Source: Apteryx mantelli (taxonomy: Eukaryota > Chordata > Aves > Apterygiformes > Apterygidae). Taken from it: a stretch of 64,000 bases of DNA. Under the pieces are notes generated by a model, which had not been told where the DNA came from, searched no databases, and saw only the letters and a program-made list of their open reading frames with translations. Location of the stretch: assembly GCF_036417845.1 (NCBI RefSeq), contig NC_090012.1, positions 372,001 to 436,000 of the forward strand. Reading direction: 5' to 3'. Positions 59,566 through 64,000 of this stretch are shown piece by piece. The position numbers and the translations under genes were made by a program. How positions within the stretch are numbered: position 1 is the first letter of the stretch; every line of letters starts with the position of its first letter.

Positions 59566-61156
59566 TTGGTAAAAATGCGCGTGCTTAAAAGGCAGCACGG
59601 GGGAAACGTCCCGGCATACAGAGAGCTGAGCACGGGCTTAGCTGCTTTCGGGAAACGATGCGTTCCTTAGGCAGCTAACGCCGTCGGGAATAACTTCGTT
59701 AATTGGCCGCGTGCCGGGACAAAGCCGCGCGGCGGGTGGGACTTTGTGGTTTCTCCCAGGGCCGTTTCCCGTGACGCTGGCGCGTCTGGGTGCTGCTCTC
59801 CCGCCCTCAGGTGCTGCTTTCGGTCGCCCTGACCGAGCGCCCCGATGTTCGCCCGGCGGGTTACCGGGCTCCCCGGGAAGGGGATGAGGAGCCCTCGCAG
59901 GCCAGCTGCGGTGCGGAGCTGATGGTGTGCGGTAACTTGTGTTTCCCTGTCCTCGCCTAACCCGGGGAGCGCCCGCCGCCGAAAAAACCTCCCTTTTTAG
60001 CCTGCTGGGTCTGTTTTCTTGGCTCTCTAGCGTGCTGCAAGCCAGGAATTGGGATCTCTTGAGTTTTCCCGGTCCGTGGGTGACAAGGCCGGTTGCTGTT
60101 TTGCTGCGTGATGTTACGCCCGCTCCGGGAGTAGCTGGGCTGAGATCTGTCGGACGTGGCTTAAAAGATGGTAGATCTCATTAAGCAGCCCAAATTAATT
60201 TTTTTTATTACTATTACTACTCTTTTTGCTTGGCCTCAGCCAGCGAGCGCGAAGCCAGCGTGGGAAACGTTGCTAAACATAAGCTGTTTAAAGAGGTTCG
60301 TCCCCTGCGCCTGCAAGGGCTCGGGGCGATGATATGCAGTAACATGCTTTAACGGAGGTTTTTGGCAGCAAGGTGTAATAAAGTTTATACGCAGCTTTGC
60401 GGCGGAGGCCCTGGAGCTAGACTGCGGCTGCTGCCCACGGAGGCCGATGCGAATCCGGGGCTGCGTCCCGCGGCAGCCTTCCCAAAGCTTTTTGCTCGTC
60501 TAAACGTCTGAGCTCGCCGATCGCGTCGACTCTTCAAAGAACGCGAAGTCGGAGGAACGCTTCTAAGGTAGCCGAGGTGCCTCAGTGAACGACCCCCAGC
60601 GATACGTTACTTGCTAATGTTATTTTTTCTTCTTCTGTTTATACGCCCTACCAGCCGTGTTAACACTAAATTTCCTCGGCTTCCTTGGGCCTTGGCCTCC
60701 CAGTTGGCTTTTCTCGGAGCGTCGCTCTAAACACTGATTTTTGGAAACTCCTAATCTGCCGGCCTGGCTCGGTCTCCGCCAAGCAGCCGCCCTCGCAAAG
60801 CGAACGAGCGCGTGCCGCTGCGCTTTGCACCCTGCTCCCGCTCTGGGCTTTTTGCAACCGTTGATCTTGCAGTTTAGCCGTGAATTTTCGGGCGCTGCAT
60901 TTTGCAGGAAAAACTCCTCTCTGGGGCGGTGCAAAAGTTGGGTGCGTTTTTCCCGGCTCGTATTGAGGCTTCTCTTTCTAGAGGGCTTCCTGGGCTGGAT
61001 GCTTCAGAAACGGTAATTCCTTAGTGCCGTCGCTAACGTGGATCCTAAACTGATTCTCTTGGTTTTTTTCCTCTCCTGTAAACACCTTGCATCTTATTGT
61101 CAGATAATCACCTCCTCCTCACACGCGTTTCCTGCTCCTCCTCGCACCTTAGCATT

Positions 61157-61171
61157 TATATATATATATAT
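61157..61171. repeat. (TA)n tract
   Basis: Short TA dinucleotide run in PPP1R37 intron 1. Confidence 0.8.
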
Positions 61172-62207
61172 TAATTGTGCTAGCAGATAGCATCGACGTG
61201 TGCACGTACAACCCGAAAGGCAGGTGCTCGGTTGCTTTACCTCCGAGTCTGGAGGAGAAAGGACACGCGGCCTTGATCCTGCTCTTGATGAAGGTCAGGC
61301 TTAACCCAACAAAGCAAACCTAGCGCCTTTCTCGCCTTACTGCGTTTTCATCCTTCTCCGGGTGTTGGTTGTTGTGATCTCCAGCTCTGATGCTCTTTTC
61401 CTTCCTCTCCTTCCCCACCGAAAGGACTCGATACACACAGGCACCCGGCTGAATTTGGTGGGTTGATTCATGGCCGTTTCCTAAATTACGGCGGCCCGGT
61501 GCAAGAAATGTCAATTGGGAGCCATTGGTCTTAAAACTGGATTCCCCTTTTTTGTCGGATGTTAAAACACTCTTTGTTCAAAGCTGTTTAATTTGAAACT
61601 TCAGCCCTCAAGGGCCTCAAGTATGAAGGGTCTAAAGCTGTGGCCAGTCTTCGAGCTTCTCCCGTTAAAGTGTTTTGCTGAGGTTTCCCGAGGATTTTGC
61701 ACTTCAAGTGCATATCAGGGCTCTGAAATACTTGATATTAGCGGTGGTTTACTCGCATTTTGACTCTGGTCTCCGTGCGTTTCGGTTCCTCTTCCCTGTT
61801 TTCCCATGCTGGAGGGCGTTATCGAGCCCGAGCTTGCTGCTGTTTGCGGGATGCTATGGAGATAGGCACTATTTAAAGAAGGACTTTGGGGAGCGAAATG
61901 CCCCGGCGCCACATCGGGTTCAAGGCTCCGCTTCGCAGACTTGGGTTTCTCGATCGCTCGACTGAAGTGGCGACATCCTAAAAATAGATTTCTCCTCTAT
62001 AATTAGAGGGATATCCGATATGCCGCTTCGGCGCTGACTGTTACGTTTCTGTTCTTAGCCGATTTGGGGTTTCGGAGCGATGCTGATGCTCGTGGAAGTC
62101 GGTGCGGTTCAAGCCAGGATTAATATCCTCCGTACAAGAGCAGGCACAGCTACAACTAACGTTTGCATCTCGTTTGACTCCAGCAGAGTTTAGGAACGGA
62201 TTTGCTT

Positions 62208-62224
62208 CCCCCCCCCCCCCCCCC
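62208..62224. repeat. C homopolymer (~17)
   Basis: Isolated C-run in otherwise AT-balanced intron sequence. Confidence 0.9.
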
Positions 62225-63173
62225 ACCATTAAGCCACTTTTAATTTTCCATCACGCGTGTGGATAATGATAACTTTTTATTTGGAGCTTTATTTACACGT
62301 TATTCATTATTCATAGGCTGAAATTGCTAAAGCAGATGTCTCTGTGCTTGTTAAACATCCTTCTGGCTGCTTGGATTCCAGTCCTCGTTTAAATCCTAGT
62401 ACCAGAAAAGCCTGTTTTGGCGGCCTACCTCGATCGCTCGTGGAGCGCAAAGCACAGGACTCCGTTTCTGTTCCAAAACTCCTTGCTTCTGTTTACGTGC
62501 AAGCGCACCTTTTTGGAAGGATGGATCCGGCTTTCGTTTCCGCTGTGATTGTTCCCCAAAGCGTTGCAAGCTTTTTCAGAGGAGCATAAATAAATCGTTT
62601 CCTCGCCTACTGAAAACCTTCGCCCTGGAAGATGCCTGTCTGCAGCGCGGGAGACGAGTTTTGAGTCTCGTTAAGGGAATTTCTTTGAGCCTCCTCCGGG
62701 AGCTTTTCCCCGCTATCCTCGCGGAGGTGCGGATGCTGGAATCGGCTGTATTCGCAGGGCCTTCGCCAGCATCGCATTCCCAAATGCCAGCGCCGGCTTC
62801 TCCCTCCAGGTCTGTGCACCTCTGACGCCCTCGCTAAAAATAGCTAAAAACTGCAATGTGTTGGGCGTGTTTTGGTTGCTCCCGGTTCCTGACTAGTCTG
62901 AACGGTGCCAGACAAGACGGACTTCTGCTTTTTAAAAAGCAACAGCTACTTAATAGCCTTGGGCCACAAACGAATCCCTGGACTCTTGCAGAAATACCTT
63001 TGCTTATAAATTAACAGGAAATCGTTAGCTTTATAGCATCGCGTTTCTTTTTATTTATTCACAGGGCATTGGTTTTTTTAATGCTTCTCTTTTCTTTTTT
63101 TTCCTGGGAGGATTGTATCTTTAAGCAGAATGTTGTATTTTTAAAGCGTGCTAAGCCACCAGAGTTACCTGAA

Positions 63174-63340
63174 CTAGTTGATAGCGGACTTTCTGAAGAA
63201 CCCGATCAGGTTCAGTTCATGAAACCCGCTTGCTGCAAAACCTCCTTGATTCGCATTAATTATTCCTTCCTTTAATTCTTTATTGATAGACTGCGGTATC
63301 AGCCTTTCCACTGACTTGCCTAGGATCGGTGTCAGGTTAA
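63174..63340 (-). mobile_element. LINE reverse-transcriptase fragment (CR1/L2-like)
   Basis: On the minus strand the frame reads NLTPILGKSVERLIPQSINK, then NANQGGF and NLIGFF. This follows the fingers/palm segment of CR1/L2-type reverse transcriptases ('RPISLTSIPGKIMERII..INKHL..SQHGF..NLI.F'). Only about 55 codons remain. It is an old, inactive fragment in antisense orientation to PPP1R37. Confidence 0.6.
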
Positions 63341-64000
63341 ATTGCAGCGGAGCTGCTGCTTCTCTGACCTTCCTCTCCGCTTTCCCGGCTTCCCGCTGAA
63401 GAGATTGCTCTCGCCGCGGCAGAAGCGTGCTTCGCTCTCCGGCGTGTCCCCCGCCTCCAGGCACGCGTTTAAAATGGGAGACCGGACCCGAAGGAGGGCT
63501 CGTACGTCTAAAAAAAAAACCTCGCCTGTTTTTTTGTTTTTAACTTTTCCCGTTGTGCTTGTTGGGCTAGAAGCAGAGCAGTTTACCTACAAACTCCGTC
63601 TTGAATAAATCCATGTTGTCCCAAGGCATTTTGATACCTGGAGACAGGAGGTTTCTGGGGCTGGAAGCTGCTGCCCTCGGTCTCCTTCGGTTTGCCACGC
63701 TTTCCCCTAGAATCGGCGCGATGCAAGCGTGTCGCCTTTGCTTCAAGCTGCCTGGTGCCTTGTTAATAAGGGTTTATCCTCAGTTTTCTTGCAGCGCTTG
63801 AGGAGTGGGACCGTCTCGATGCAGCTGGAGCGCCTCGGAAAGGAGCCGTCCTCGACCCGGGCGTGCTGCCTTAGCTCCTTCGCTGCACTGCTGCCGCCGC
63901 TGACATTCGTGCAGCTACACGCTGACCGGGCTGCGCCGTTTCCTCCCTGAACGAGATAAAAGAGCAAGTCAAGCCCGCGAGATGCCAGAAATAGGACTTC

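Larger units (their letters stand above)
56571..64000 (+). other. PPP1R37 intron 1, partial (7.4 kb)
   Basis: Sharply less GC-rich than the rest of the window and without minisatellites. It contains two LINE-like fossils (about 59380 and 63174), a (TA)n tract and a C-run, but no recognisable exon, RNA gene or promoter. Confidence 0.75.

Overview
This window looks like bird DNA, most likely from one of the very GC-rich, compact dot microchromosomes, although another sauropsid cannot be excluded. The evidence is vertebrate exon/intron genes with small introns, extreme G/C homopolymers, a minisatellite in almost every GC-rich intron, CpG-island promoters, and decayed CR1-like LINE fragments. Every confidently named gene except the CIPC-like one has its human counterpart on chromosome 19q13.32. 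No bacterial features, CRISPR arrays, intact transposons or virus-like elements were seen.

Layout, left to right: PPP1R13L/iASPP (minus, 5' part only; the ankyrin/SH3 end lies off the left edge); a 200-N gap followed by the last exon of POLR1G (plus); ERCC1 (minus), tail-to-tail with POLR1G; a second, CIPC-like clock-repressor gene (minus); 3.5 kb of C-rich minisatellite and a CpG island; CLPTM1 (minus, 14 coding exons); RELB (plus, 12 coding exons), head-to-head with CLPTM1; CLASRP (plus, 20 coding exons); GEMIN7 (minus, 2 coding exons); and the first coding exon of PPP1R37 (plus), whose very long first intron fills the last 7.4 kb. Exon models were built by hand from splice sites, codon phase and remembered protein sequences. 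RELB (579 codons plus stop), CLASRP (637 plus stop) and GEMIN7 (135 plus stop) close perfectly in frame.

PPP1R13L, POLR1G, ERCC1, the CIPC-like gene and the last CLPTM1 exon carry scattered one-base indels, although their splice sites, phases and key residues are intact. These look like consensus errors in GC-rich sequence, not pseudogenes.

The genes do not form one pathway. Still, iASPP (a RelA/p53 inhibitor and PP1 partner), RELB (non-canonical NF-kappaB) and PPP1R37 (a PP1 regulator) sit together. ERCC1 serves DNA repair, POLR1G rRNA transcription, CLASRP and GEMIN7 RNA processing, and CLPTM1 ER membrane traffic.

The points most worth a second look are: the CIPC-like gene beside ERCC1; a 67-bp promoter module repeated three times upstream of RELB, each copy opening with an NF-kappaB-type site; a threefold repeat in PPP1R13L that copies a splice acceptor plus the start of its exon; the head-to-head CLPTM1/RELB arrangement; and the GEMIN7 stop codon that lies inside its own poly(A) signal.
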